Positions 46,457 through 59,460 of a DNA stretch of 64,000 nt are shown piece after piece. The stretch is from NCBI RefSeq assembly GCF_000003815.2, contig NC_049981.1, positions 2,824,485-2,888,484 on the forward strand. The letters are read 5' to 3'. The DNA is from Branchiostoma floridae (taxonomy: Eukaryota > Chordata > Leptocardii > Amphioxiformes > Branchiostomatidae). The translations under genes and the position numbers were made by a program. How positions within the stretch are numbered: position 1 is the first letter of the stretch; each line of letters starts with the position of its first letter. Under the pieces are notes generated by a model. The model was not told where the DNA came from, ran no database searches, and saw nothing but the letters and a program-made list of their open reading frames with translations.

Positions 46457-49400
46457 CTACCCTCCCTTATTTATCATCACATCCGGGACATGTGCATCAT
46501 CGGCATACTCATCATACGGGGTATCACGGAAGCTCTCCGAATCTGCCAGACTATCGTTGACGTATTTGTTTGTGCGTACGCGTCTTTTGATGACGTAGAC
46601 CACCACGATCGCCACTACAGCTACCAAGGTGATCGCTCCAAAGACAACTCCGACGATGAAGTAGACCCCCTGCTTTCCTATGGAAGGAAACACACACAAC
46701 TTGTGTCAGAATAATTGCCATTATAAATGATACACAAACAAGCATTGTTTTTTAAAAGCTGACCATGCGACCATTGGATAATGGTGGGAATGAAATTGTA
46801 GGAGTACGGTTTGTTAACTATGTTTTGTCGAATGATTGTAAGCCCAGTAAGTCTGGTGAGTGGCTGTACTGGTACAGTATGGTTGTATCTATTTCATTTA
46901 GCTTGGTGAAGTTTGATATGGAATAAAAGTGTGTTTTGAATTCAAAGTCAGCTTTAGTTTTTGAAGTTATTTTAAGACGTTAAAGGAACATATCCTGTTG
47001 CTGATGCCTGGATGGCTCACCTTCATCGGCGTGGTAATGAATAAATTTTTTTCAAAGAAAGTTGCATGGTTATAAAAAAACTGGTACGAGACCATGTTTT
47101 GGAAAAGTGTGTCCGGACGTCCGAGAACTTCTATATTATATGAAAGCAGAGTTGCTTGGGAGGGGTGATTTTTAGGGACAGTCCCAAAATCTGAGCGCTG
47201 TTCCAATTGGAAATTTGTATTGAAATCAGTCGATTTCCAGTGTCTTCGTTCCCGAAGAAGGTTGAAAACTTCTGAATTACATGCTTTAACTGTAGTACTT
47301 ACTGGTAAGGATTCATTGAAATGTAATATTCATTGCATTATCGCATAAGTTATTACACAAAATTATATCACATGTTGCTAAGCAATTAATTGATTAATTT
47401 TCAACAACAAAAACTACACAATGAACACAATCTATGTTAGTGTGTTAACAAATTCAGAGCCTCGCGTCAATATAAAGTTCATAATCACCCTTATTTACAC
47501 ATGGCTCTGTGACTGTAGAGCGAGATATTTGGTAAAAATGCAAATTTAAACTTTACAAGAATATGAATTACAGTAACTGATTATTTGTCCCACATACCCA
47601 ATAGTATGTAGATGTACTGAGAAGTTAATCATGAACGTAAGATTGATTTTTTTAATGCAGAGATTCCGGTTTCATGTACGACAAGGCACAATTTATCTGG
47701 CTGCAACATGATTTTGTATCAATAAATCATTCAATTGACTGATTGGTTGCTGGGTTGGTTGATTGTTAATCGATTGTCGACTGATGTGTTGGATGTAGTT
47801 TTGTAGCTTCCGGTCGATTGCATCACTGTTGCAAGCTGTCGTTCTTTTACGTTATTTATTCTCTTGGACTGCCGGCGATCGTTGCAAGAATTACATTGTG
47901 AACAAAGTCGGCACAAACCTGGTGTATAATGTGGGTACATTTGTCTTTCACTGCCTAAAGAGAAGAAGTCTAACCCAACAAAACGAGTATAATGTACACT
48001 AGCATAGCATAGTCATAGAATGTAGTACCTAGCACCTTTGTATTTTACTTATTTTACATGTTGTTTGTACCTGCAATTAGCCCTCGGGCAAGAACTTGCA
48101 ATAAATATATCTTATTATGGAACAACGTAGTTGACTGGGAAAGGCTTGACAGAATACCTATAGCCCCGGAGAAACGCGGCAGCAATTTTGTGAATTCGAG
48201 CTCTCTGTATAATGCAAATGACCCCTCTGCGCTTTGCGACCCCTCTATCCTCTGACACATATTAAATGTTGTGCAAGTGAAAGACACAACATTTTAAACG
48301 ATTTTATGTAAAATTTTAGAACTAAATGGGTTGAGGAAAATTACAATCAAGTATGAAATAACATTCTAAAATGGCCCAAAGAAGAAATTGTGTGATCGGG
48401 TTGGCTTATCGGGTATACGTATTCTGATATCGTTCTTTAGACTATGTGATCTTCATGCTAAAAGGGTTATCAAGGGAAAACAATATCAAAATGAAATGAT
48501 ATGATGAAAAGTGTAAACTTACCATGAAGAAAATGACTGGGCCTCGATACTGAAAGGTAACAAACAAGTACATTAGACAAGTTTCTCCGAAGTTTAAATT
48601 TAGTTAGTCGCTCTGAATGAAATCCTGCCAATGTTGAAACAAAAGAAAAACAAAATATTACCAAATAACAAAATCATTTTTGCACGTCAACCAAGTGTTT
48701 TATTCAACCGAACTTTCAGTGACCGTCTGTGACCATTTCTGACCTGATCGCAGGGCACAGCAGCTTTATATTTGGGACCGCATCTGTAAGCAGCGACACC
48801 TATGCTGCAGTGCAACGTGAACCAATCAGAACTGCCCCTAAGAAGGTCCCAGACAACCACTAAAACGTTGGTATGATGAAACTCTTGTGTTATGTGGTGT
48901 ACAAATGATTTTGTTACTCAGGTACTTGCTAGCCTGATTAAACTATTCACGGATATGAAAATGTTGATATAAAGATTTAGAACGTACCGATGTCACAGGC
49001 TCTTCCAGTCCATCCATCTGTGCACTTACAGGCGCCATTAAAAGTGTGGCAGCTGCCCCCATTTTGGCAGACACATGTCTCGTTGCAATGTCCACCATAG
49101 AGACCATCCGGACAACCTGTGGTAAAATGGTACTGTTATCAGTCCAACGCTCTCTTTGCAGTTTATCGGTGGAGGAACTGTTGATTCCAGGTCTTATAGG
49201 CTATTGCTCAAAGTTATTACAAGATCTGTGGTTGCTCAAAGTTATCACAAGATCTGTGGTAGCAAAACCTATATTGGATTTGTACGGTTTTACATGGGCC
49301 GCCATTTTGTTCCATATAATGCCAAGGCAGTGGTGTATAATGGAAAATGGTGACGTCATTTGTTCAAATTTGTGATTTGAAATGTACAAGTTATGAGACA

Positions 49401-52400
49401 GAAGAACTGAGAATGTTTATCGTGTTTTCATGGTGGTTGGGGGAAAATGGGAGACTACTTTTAGACAAGGGTAAATGCATGGCTTCTATGTGATGCGTGA
49501 TGTTTTTCACCACCACCACCAATAAGAAGAATGATTTGAAAAAAAAAGTTGCAAAGTTGCCGCAATAATTTGTCGCCAACAGGCGCTGGTCTTCATCAGT
49601 TACCTACAATCCCTACTGTGCAAGTTTTGTGGTCACTACAACTTCATACATGCATACCGATCGGGTTGATGGTAATGTTTCCCCCCACCGTCGCACCAAA
49701 GAAGCCCAGGTCGAAGCTGAGACGACAAAGGTAGACGGAGGGGTCGAGACCGTAGAAGTTCTTCATGTCCAGGGTGACGAGCACGTGTCTCTTGTGGGGA
49801 TGATCGGGGGAGTCAACGAACCACTCGGGCTGGATGCCCCTGTCATCCGGCCGGTGATAGGAGGCGTTCTGAAAACAAAAGGTACAGTGGAAGCCAGTTA
49901 ATTTCACATCGGATTAACGCACACTTCTATTAACTGCACGGAATCCCAGAATCCCAAACCGGTGCGATCCAGCTAGATAACTTCGCATTATTCGAGGCAG
50001 GCGGATAATTGCACCGAATTCACTGGCAAATAAGCCGTGCAATTAAGCGGCTTCTGCTGTACTTTTTTAAAGCTTGCCACACATCCATTAGATATTGGTG
50101 AAGATGAAATGGCTGCAAAAGCTAGCTCAGAACACGAGATATCAAGACAAGTAGTTCCGTTGTAGTACCAAGGGGAGTCGCAAAGGGGCTAAACTGTAAT
50201 CATTTTCAGTTTTTGTCATACCCTATACCAACAGATCGAGTATGAAACTAAGGTACATGTACTAGTATCTAGCCGCCCTTGAGTTATCTTGTTGACATAC
50301 AGACAGGCACACAAACACACACACACACACACACACATACACAAACACTAGTGAATATAAATACTTCATGGGAGTATTTACAATAATAATGATGAGGGGC
50401 AAAGTACCCAGTATGTTTTGATGACAAAGTTATTTCTCGGTGGGTTCTGTGTGTTCGTACAGCTCACGCTAAAACTCGGTGTGTAGTCTCTGTCTATCGA
50501 ATCAACTTTGTCGTCCTTGACTGGCACATACGCCTTGACATCGCCTGGAAGAAGGAACATAAGAAAGAAATTATGTAAAAAGATGACCTTGCCTGGGAAT
50601 GTCACAGTGATTTGAATTTTGAAATAATTTCAGCATTTACTTTTCAAAAGTGCATAAAATGAAAATAACGGGGGTGTGGGGACTTTTGAGGCTCGCGTCA
50701 ATTTTCATAATTATACAATTTCATAATATCCATATAATTTCATACTTTTCCGTGTTTTGACTTTAACTGATCTCTTAGTGGCATATTTCACAAAATTCGC
50801 TATTTTAGCTTCTCATAATGTTCAATAATATATATACATAATTAGTTATATCTTTTGATATATCTAATTTTGCGTGTACGTCTTTCTCTAAAATAATGGT
50901 GGTCATCCGATAACGCCATAAGTCTCAAAAGCCTCCCTCCCCATCTCAGGATGCCCCCCCCCCCAAAAAGCCCGATCTGTATAGGTTCAAACGTAGACAA
51001 AGAGTCACCTACATTGATCATTGTCAATGACGACTGCCGCCTCTCTATCGTTGTTATCGCCAACTATCATAGTCGGTTTGGTCAGGAAAATGGACTTCAC
51101 AGACACCGTGAACGGCCAGACCTGAAAATATAAGAGAAATAAAGAGATCATATATAAACCATTTATGTACATATGTGAAGAAAACTGTACAAATTTTAAT
51201 GGATTTTCAAAAAGAGATGGCTATGAAATTCTTTCCAATCTCTCTGCTTGTTCAAAAGAATGCAATACACTCTGAATAATTTGACTACACCTTATAGATA
51301 GATTTAACTAAATGCATTCCCTGAACCCTTCCTGGGTACAAATAATTAATTGTATTAAACGTTTCGACGTTAGAAATTAGTGGTGCGTACCTAAAGCCCG
51401 GACTTGGAATTGGACCTAAAATTGTTTAGGTCCAAGTCCAAAAAAACCTAAATGTCCGGACTTGAGAGTCCGGACTTGCAAAAAGCCATCTGTCACTTAT
51501 ATTCCCTTTTCTGGTTCTAAACCATCTGAAACCTTCCATAGACAGTGAAATTTGCACTGGAAAAAGCCAAAAACATTTTGTGTTTACACTGGCTGTATAT
51601 AAGTTGCATGTATTTTTCAGATTGCATTTCAATTCATGCTAACATGCAATTTTATATGCACCATCCCCCCTCCCCCTCAAAAAAGAAAACTTTCTAGCGC
51701 ACATAATACGCAATTAAGGGTTCAGGTCCGGACTTAAAAGTCCGGACCTGAACCTGAACTGCTGGACTTGAATCCGGACCTGAACCTGAATATTAGTTTA
51801 GGTACGCACCACTATTCGAAATAGTAGCGATAAATGATATATCTAACCCAATCTTAATCAATTGGTATCCATAGTAGTGTTTTGTTTGTGTAGCTGTAGA
51901 AAACCCTGCAAAGGTCGATGTCAATAAAGAAAATACATGACCTTTGACTTATGATGAAATTAGGTATTGACATGTCTAGACCATATGGAGGCGGAGCTTA
52001 GATTAGCATTTTAGGTATCCCTGATTGGTTGGGTGGTGAGGGCATCCAACCGGCTTACCTTGATTGGCTAAGATAGACCAGCTTTTGTTCTGCTAGTTGA
52101 CCTTAGAAGATTGTAAGAAGATATTTGTCAGGCTCGGTGCCCACGGGACTGAGGTAAGCACATTTGAGGGTTAGCTCCTCTGTTGGACTATGTACTAGTT
52201 GGTTAGACCAACCCCCTCTGTATATATTAGATCTCTGTATCATTATCTTATCACTAGACCTGTATGCTGTAACTGTAAACTTGCTGTAACCGTACTGACG
52301 CACATTGTATTATACGTTACTCGAGTATAGCATAGGTTGAATAAACACGACTCACAAACAGTAATCGGACTGGTTTGGCTCTGGGTTTCTGATAAGCTGA

Positions 52401-53589
52401 CATAGAACTTAGACACCAAACACCCTAAATGTTTCATACTTACGTGGGTGATACTGGTGTTGCGGGGAGGCATGTAACAGTCAGGGTTAAAGACAGGAGG
52501 GTAGGCAGCGTCATCCTCCACTGTCACGAGCACTACCAACACCGCCTGGAACAAAAATGAAGGTAATGCAGTTCTAAAAGAAAATGGCCACGTACACACG
52601 CAGTCGCAGAGGGTAAATTTTTAGTCAGCAATCCATTTAAAACGTAAAAATATACCTTGGAAATATTGGCATTTGGGAGCTGCATAATACAGTTAAGGGC
52701 TTTAGGCTTTTATGCATATCGGAAAACCATTTTTAGGTATATTTGGGGTGTCCGGAAAGCTCAAGAAGAAGGCTGTTTGGATGTTGTCAGGTAGTCAAAG
52801 ATAACCACATTACGTTTTGATGCGGTGTATCGTGGGAGGCACTGGTCAGAATCTTGACAATAGTTGTATATGGACAATTTAGAGGTCAGATTACCCTGTC
52901 ATTGTTAGTTTTTCACTGACTTATCTTCAGGTACCTTCTTTATACTCTTCTAGACTTTTCATAGCCTCTTCAATTCCTATGTACATGTAACAAGACTTGG
53001 AGGCAAGTTGAACACATTTCAGATTCCAGAAAGAGATGATGAGAACAATTTTTCGCCTTGCCTTCCCAGTTACCATTTTCTTAGCTCCTTGTTTCATTAC
53101 AAGAATAACTACCAATTTTAAATGTTGCTATAGCTAATTCAAAATTCCAAAAAGCATTAGGAAATATAGGTCATTAAATACCTGGTTGTTTTTATCGGCC
53201 AGTGTCAGTTTGTATTTGGAGTCGATGTTGTAGTTGAGATATCTCTTCACACAAAGATCGCCAGTGTTGTTCTTCAAGGAAAACCTGTCATCCTAAACAC
53301 AAATACGTGATGTTAGACTCGCACCACACTGATAACGATCAACACGATATAAAGACTCACAGATTCAGGCATCTCAGATGGAGAGAACAAATATGAACAA
53401 GAACGCCACTGCAGTTTCAGGGCAGGATTATAGAGGGCCCAAACATGCACCTGCCCTGTCTTAAATCTGCCACCCTCCCCTCAAATCAAGACCATAGTAT
53501 GTACAAAACAGACACATACACACGCACGCGCGCGCGCCTACAGACACATACACACGCACGCGCGCGCGCCCACAGACACAGACAGACAC

Positions 53590-53686
<97 letters not shown>

Positions 53687-56600
53687 AACAAAAAATAACA
53701 AGTGTTTTGTAAACGCAATTTTGAACGCTTGCAAGTGCTTTCGAACATACATGTAATGCGGGCCTTATAAGCTTTCATTTGACACCACAATGAGCAATGA
53801 GTTTATTGTGACTGAAATAGAATTCGGGTGGAACTAGTATGGATAACTTCTATTATCGACATCCAGATTAAGAATGTTAAGTTCAAACGACATTTGCATA
53901 ATGTGCAGGGGTACATTACACTCTGAATATTTTACCGAATTAACGAAGAAATAATCACATCAAAATCAGTCAAACCTTATTTCCACTGAAGATGTTGAAG
54001 GTTTCAGGTGCAGGCAGCTGTGACCTCTTGAACAGCTGTGGGATGTTGCTTATTATGTAGCCCGGAGCTACACTCTATGGAAATAAATGTGTGTAATATT
54101 AGCCCAAATGAATGTATAGTCTTGGTTACGAGAATGTTCCAATCAGTTAATAATTCAAAGTTAAGCAGTATGAATAAAGACTCAAATAGACGCTAAAATG
54201 ATAAAAGGGAGAAGGTCATAAAAGAGAGAAAATACGAAAAAAAAACATTTTAATGATTACACATATGATGATAGCATCCCCTTCACCGTACTTGAGATAG
54301 CATTACACTGTATTCATTCGCGTCCCTCTTGTCTATGACGCAAGTACAAAAAGTTCTTCAAATTCTTGAAGACTGGACAGAAATAAGTCAAGTCAAGTCA
54401 AACGTCATATGTGAAAGACATCCGAGTGTAAAATTGAGTAGGGATATATCGACTTTAAGACTTTGTGGCATTTGGAATCTGATTTTTTTTCAAGTTCGAG
54501 TATAAAGGCATCCACAGAGTGCTATTTAATATAGGGCGTCAAAAGCCGATACGACAGAATTTTTGTGCATGTTTTATAATATTTTGTAGGCCTCAAACCA
54601 TAAATATATTCCTTCTCGTACTTCACTAGTGTACTCTTCTATAATTTCTACAGCGTTGAAGCCAGTCACATTAGAAATCTCCAAAGGACGAAGACTGTGT
54701 TCGGCTACCTTGACAGTCTGCCCCTAACCACTGTAAGAAAATGGTCTTTCTCTCACCTCTCTCACGAACACTTCGTAAGTGCGCGGGTCGTCTGAGTTCC
54801 CCTTCGCACTCGCTGTAACAAGGACAGGATTGTAATCTAAACTCAGCACAAAAAATTCGGAAACTTGAACGTGATCATATCTTTGTTATTACATAATGGT
54901 ACTACATAGTACGTATCATCGGTAAACTTACTGTTGTTCTTTACAATGATAACGCTGGTTCACATTTATCAGTGGGGTACTAGTAACATATAAAGGCTAT
55001 ATCCTATATCCGTTGCTTTAAAAATAGTGTATTTTGTGGATGTCACGTCGACAGATATATCGGTTTCCTTTAGTGTAGATATCCAATTAATGTCTAGAGT
55101 CAACGGATACAAACATCCATAAGCATCGGTGGTAAAACTGGATACTGTAAATGCAGAAATGTTCGCGGTGGTTTTATGTTCGCGAGGCAGTCTTACGGCA
55201 AACTTAAACCATCGCCAACTTAAATGCATTTACAGTACTTGAATTCACGCAGTTCGTGCTATTGAGTTTTGCCTGCGCAGTAATCATACACATTTTACGC
55301 ATTACTAGGAACCATTTTACCAATACGGGTGGTAAGCAGTAGTATGCATTCCGCAAAAACTCGTAGTTTCTTAGTAGTGGATCGTTATGCATTCCGTAAA
55401 ATTCGTAATATTTATATACTTTCTAGGTACTCCTGATTATACTTCCCTTTGCATGCATTGTGTCGTGAACTAACTAAATACAAACCTATGGGTGTGTATT
55501 TCATACTTTGAGACTATTCAAATTTACCCCATGACAGAAAAGTCTGACAGGGACGCGCCTGTTGTCGAAAATTATCACAGCAATTTTCCCTTGAGTTCAC
55601 AATGACGTGCCAAATTACGTGACCTTTACAAACAAAATGGCGATGGGACTACCTTCACCTTCTGTCTGTCCTTTTATATATTTGTATGTGGCACTGTCAA
55701 AATAAGTTACCCTAACTTCAATACAGTGCCACAAAAATAGTTGGTGACTATTAAGCGAATAGTCACCAACAAGCACAGCCAAGTGAGAAAACCCACTTCA
55801 GAAGAATAACAACATCGAGCAACAACAACAATTAGGATTCATTCTGCCGCGTGATCCTGTTCCAGGTAAAGGTCAGGGGTGACGACGAGTGAAAGAAGAT
55901 CCCCTTTGTTTTGCTGTGCAATCAACCATGTCCCCTCCCTCCCCTCAAGGAAGTGTTCCGCCGAGAAAACTGACATTGGACTGCAATGGCAATTATTTGA
56001 AGAGGCTTGTAAATACCTTGGATAAAATACTTGTACTTTTTGGACTGTGGGGAAATTTGCATTATTATGCGAATTAAGATTCCTACCGTTCCGTTCATAG
56101 GTTCCTGTTCATGTGTGTTTTTACCGTACGCGTTTCGATCTCGTACATTACGTTGTGTATGAGCCCCGAGAAAACAAAAATGACGTACTATTAAAACTAC
56201 TTTGACAATCCCAACACACCAGACTCAAGACAACAAAAAGGCTGTTTGCCTCCAGATATCAAATTAGGTAATGAATTATCTGCTTTTTAAAAGATTCGGA
56301 ACGTTCGGTTTGAAACCTAGCCTAGTAACCATACCACCGGGAGCTCGCCGCTATCTCTACGGTGCTTTGCGTGTAGCCCGCCCGCCCAGTTCATCGACCC
56401 AGGACGGTTTTTTTACGGGGTTGGGTAAGGTTACATCGCTTCAGATTACGAGGGTTGGTTAAGGTTACAGGGCCTTTTAGCGGGTAAATGTCGATAGGCC
56501 AGATAATCAGACAGGCTGACAGAACAGGCCGCCGGGCCAAACTTACGTAGAACACTGGGTCGGAAAACACCCCTTTTACTCTCTACCAGACAGGCTATTC

Positions 56601-56901
56601 TTGCTGTTGTAGGGATGATAATTTTGCCTGGGGAATTTTTGCTACTAGAGGAGCCGCCCAGACGATCTTTTAAAACCTTAGCGTGGGCTGACTCCCCTGC
56701 CAATTCCTTGACCCCCCTCCCCCCCCCCCCCGAATTCTACGATCCCCGTATTAAGGCCTGGTCGTTTGACATTTCCGTGATCCTCCTGCGCCGCTAGTCA
56801 AACCCAATTATGTTGGCCAAAATCCCCTGGTAAATTATTCTCTTCACAGTCAGCGAACATGTAGTCAGTCTAGTAGAAACTTGTCTTCACTCCTAACGTA
56901 G

Positions 56902-56932
<31 letters not shown>

Positions 56933-57009
56933 TGTGGTTTAAGATCTAACTCACCTGATGAAAGCTGGACGAGACACAGACAGACTGCTGCAAAGACGTG
57001 CTTCGCCAT
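46457..57009 (-). CDS. Receptor 3: cadherin/Ig-like/EGF single-pass membrane protein
   Basis: Eleven exons in transcription order: 57009-56955, 54812-54757, 54074-53976, 53292-53182, 52545-52444, 51121-51013, 50544-50408, 49868-49658, 49116-48988, 48549-48523, 46677-46457. All phases agree; 418 residues. Exon 1 is a signal peptide (MAKHVFAAVCLCLVQLSS). Exons 2-5 form one complete cadherin repeat (~25-125: TYEVFVRESVAPGYIISNI, FSLKNNTGDLCVKRYLNYN, VTVEDDAAYPPVF). Exons 7-8 hold an Ig-like domain (SVSC to VYLC) split in phase 0. Exon 9 is one EGF (~294-336). A 27-bp microexon follows, then a transmembrane helix (~350-376) and a 42-residue acidic tail with tyrosines (TPYDEYADD). Exon sizes 102, 211 and 129 are identical to those of receptor 2, so the genes are tandem duplicates. 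This copy has the most complete cadherin domain. Calcium-binding is plausible because the VEDDxxYPPxF end is kept. Confidence 0.9.
48690..48870. repeat. Dispersed repeat, second copy of the 25.1-kb family
   Basis: AGTGTTTTATTCAACCGAAC, TTTCAGTGACCGTCTGTGAC and TTGGGACCGCATCTGTAAGC align with 25140-25250 (TGTTTTATTCAGTCAACG, TTTCAGTAAGCGTCTGTC, ATGCGGTCCC). It lies in an intron of receptor 3. Confidence 0.6.
51378..51814. mobile_element. hAT-like MITE, 437 bp (TAGTGGTGCGTACCTAAA ends)
   Basis: Perfect 18-bp inverted ends TAGTGGTGCGTACCTAAA and TTTAGGTACGCACCACTA. Flanks TTAGAAAT (51370-51377) and TTCGAAAT (51815-51822) form an 8-bp duplication with one mismatch. Subterminal repeats of GTCCGGACTT and GGACCTGAACC resemble those of the TAGGGCTGGG family. 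Intronic in receptor 3. Confidence 0.88.
53508..53692. repeat. (CA)n microsatellite with CACGCGCGC cassettes
   Basis: About 50 CA units preceded by a directly repeated ACAGACACATACACACGCAC-GCGCGCGC cassette. In an intron of receptor 3. Confidence 0.95.
55145..55235. mobile_element. 91-bp TA-flanked MITE (CTGTAAATGCA ends)
   Basis: Perfect 11-bp inverted ends CTGTAAATGCA and TGCATTTACAG, each bordered by TA, fit a Tc1/mariner-type target duplication. The body carries GTTCGCGGTGGTTTTATG. In the first intron of receptor 3. Confidence 0.7.
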
Positions 57010-58100
57010 GTCGTAGTAGATATGATAGTTGATAGGCTTGTCAACCAAGAATTACTCTGCTTGTCAACTGTTCCTGTTTTGTCCCACCAAAAGCGACTGG
57101 TAGACCAACTTGCTGATTTGACGCCCGTGTCAAATTATCTCATTCCAATCTAGGGGGATTTTTCAGCGTTGACGTATTGTACTTTTTGTGGGCCCCGACG
57201 GCTGTGGAACTTTCCCGGGGATTCCCGTCTGACGCACCGAGGTGTTTATTACTTCCTCCTGTCACCATTGTTTTGTGGGCGGAGACTTGTCTTAAATTTC
57301 ATGACATCACAGCCGTATTTAACTGTGCTGCACTTCAAACCTGTGTCGCAAGATGGCAATACAGTACGGCCAGCCTGTGATTAAGGGTTATTGACCCGCC
57401 CCGAGGTAAATGGTGGGATTACGCCTGGTCCTTTGCAACCGAATAAAATCAACGAGTGATCGAAAGTGAACGAGGTGTTGTTTTTTTTAGGTGGTCATAG
57501 CAAAATACCAGGCGTTATGACACCATATACGGCGAGGAACAGGCACGTTATCATCATATAGCCTATCGAAACGGGCATATGTATGTAAGAGATACAAAGA
57601 CCTGTGTAACACTATATAATGTAAAACAGTTGGCCATTGTTTGAAAGTACAATTGAGAATTTACATTTGTGCTTGTGGGGAATAGGAAGATGATAAATGT
57701 CATATTGAAGCCAAATTTTTGCAGACAATATTCGTTATTGCAGTCTCGGTATGTCCAAACGTTTTTTTTAATTTACTATTTTCTACTCTACTCATTACCC
57801 TCTGCTGGGGCATATGTATCTCTCAAACTGATTGGTCAATATCTTTTATCTCATTGGTCAATGTCCTTTGTATCTCTCATCCTCATTGGTCCAGGTTATG
57901 ATTCATCACTTAAGATTATGCATGTCTATTTCTGATTGGTCAAGTCGTAGGTATCTCTCGTTCTGAAACCCTCAGTTTATGACACCAGAATACAACAATT
58001 TCTTGTTAACGTCAATGATAATATAGTATCATTCAATCAACACAGACATTTGCACACATACAGACTAAATATACTCTCTTCTTATGTTATTGAACAACAG
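57010..58100. other. 5' flank of receptor 3; no gene
   Basis: The receptor 3 promoter should lie here on the minus strand. A (TA)n tract (56902-56930) sits just inside the first intron. Around 57820-57960 the motif TCTCATTGGTCAA / CTGATTGGTCAA recurs four times at irregular spacing (CCAAT-box core when read on the other strand). Confidence 0.5.
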
Positions 58101-58109
58101 AAAACTGAT

Positions 58110-58983
58110 ATTCAATAAAACAATATTCAAATAGAAAACCGGTATACAATACGAACACTCGTATGCAATCAGAAAACTAGTATGCAGTGAGAAACTGGTA
58201 TACAATCAGAAAACTAGTATGCAGTGAGAAACTTGTATACAATCAGAAAACTAGTATGCAGTGAGAAAACTGGTATACAATCAGAAAACTAGTATACAGT
58301 GAGAAAACTGGTGCACAATCAGAAAACAAGTATACAGTGAGAAAACTGGTATACAATCAGAAAACAAGTATACAGTGAGAAAACTGGTATACAATCAGAA
58401 AACTAGTATGCAGTGAGAAAACTGGTATACAATCAGAAAACTAGTATGCAGTGAGAAAACCTGTATACAATCAGAAAACTAGTATACGGTGAGAAACTGG
58501 TATACAATCAGAAAACTAGTATGCAGTGAGAAAACTGGTATACAATCAGAAAACTAGAATGCAGTGAGAAAACGGGTGCACAGTCAGAAAACTGGTATAC
58601 AATTTGAAAACCGGTATACAAGCATAAATGTTGCTAACAGTAATAAAACTGGTATTCTGATATTCAATTAGAAAACTGCATGGTATACAATCAGAAAACT
58701 GCTATTCAATAAAACAATCTTCCAATAGAAAACTGGTATACAATGCAAAAACAGGTGCACAGTCAAAATACTGGAACAGGTATACAATAAAAAAAACTAA
58801 AATACAGTTGGAAAATGAATTAAAAAACAGGTATATAATCAGAAAACTGGTACAAAGTCAGAAAAATGGTATATAATCATAAAATTGGTATTCAGTCGGA
58901 AAACTGATAATCAATCGGAAATACAGGTATACAGTAAGAATATTAGTATACCATCAGAAAACAGGTATACAATAAGAAAAACT
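58110..58983. repeat. ~20-bp minisatellite, GAAAACTGGTATACAATCA
   Basis: About 40 copies of a unit like AAAACTGGTATACAATCAG alternating with AAAACTAGTATGCAGTGAG, forming a ~39-40 bp higher-order dimer in the centre and degenerating at both sides. The array runs into the 100-N gap, and stray copies reappear at about 59510-59590. Confidence 0.93.
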
Positions 58984-59083
58984 NNNNNNNNNNNNNNNNN
59001 NNNNNNNNNNNNNNNNNNNNNNNNNNNNNNNNNNNNNNNNNNNNNNNNNNNNNNNNNNNNNNNNNNNNNNNNNNNNNNNNNNN
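58984..59083. other. Assembly gap, 100 N
   Basis: Exactly 100 N at the edge of the minisatellite array, consistent with assembly collapse or breakage in tandem sequence. Confidence 0.99.
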
Positions 59084-59089
59084 GCAACT

Positions 59090-59460
59090 TAGATCATCAT
59101 CATCGTTCGGCTGCAGAGCAGGCGACTGCAAGCCTTCTCCAGTTCCGCCTATCGGCAGCGAGCTGGCGAAGCTGCCTGCTGGGGGTGATTTGGCCGTGAT
59201 GGTCTCCCATTAGCCGTTGGACGTACTGTAGATAAGTAGTAGGTTGGCGTCCCCGTCTACGTCTGCCATGAGGAGGGACGTAAAGTGCATACAGACTGAC
59301 AGGCTCATCCTCAGGCATGCGCAGAACGTGTCCGAGAAAGTTCAGCTGCCTCAGGCGCACGAGTTGTATCAGCGGCTTTGTTTTGGTCATGTCGTAGATT
59401 GTGCTGTTAGGTACTCTATCGATCCTTTTGATGCTCAACATGATACGATAGCATGAGGTG
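59090..59460 (-). mobile_element. C-terminal fragment of a LINE reverse-transcriptase ORF
   Basis: The minus-strand frame 59441-59100 encodes RLRQLNFLGHVLRMPEDEPV, GRRRRGRQPTTYLQYVQ and a final RRNWRRLAVACSAAE. This is the typical C-terminal region of RTE/Jockey-like LINE ORF2 proteins (R-x-x-x-LGHVLRM ... GRRxRGRQ ... W). The 5' part is missing. The minisatellite on both sides suggests the fragment inserted into, or was captured by, the array. Confidence 0.85.

Noticed and set aside
47731-47940. Cys-containing minus-strand frame inside the last intron of receptor 3
   Set aside because: Has CRLCSQCNSC but no convincing acceptor/donor pair in phase with the neighbouring exons.
53461-53790. 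Cys/Val repeat frames
   Set aside because: Translation of a CA/GT microsatellite.
58110-58983. CRISPR-like array
   Set aside because: Units are contiguous 20-bp tandem repeats without unique spacers, in a eukaryotic genome.
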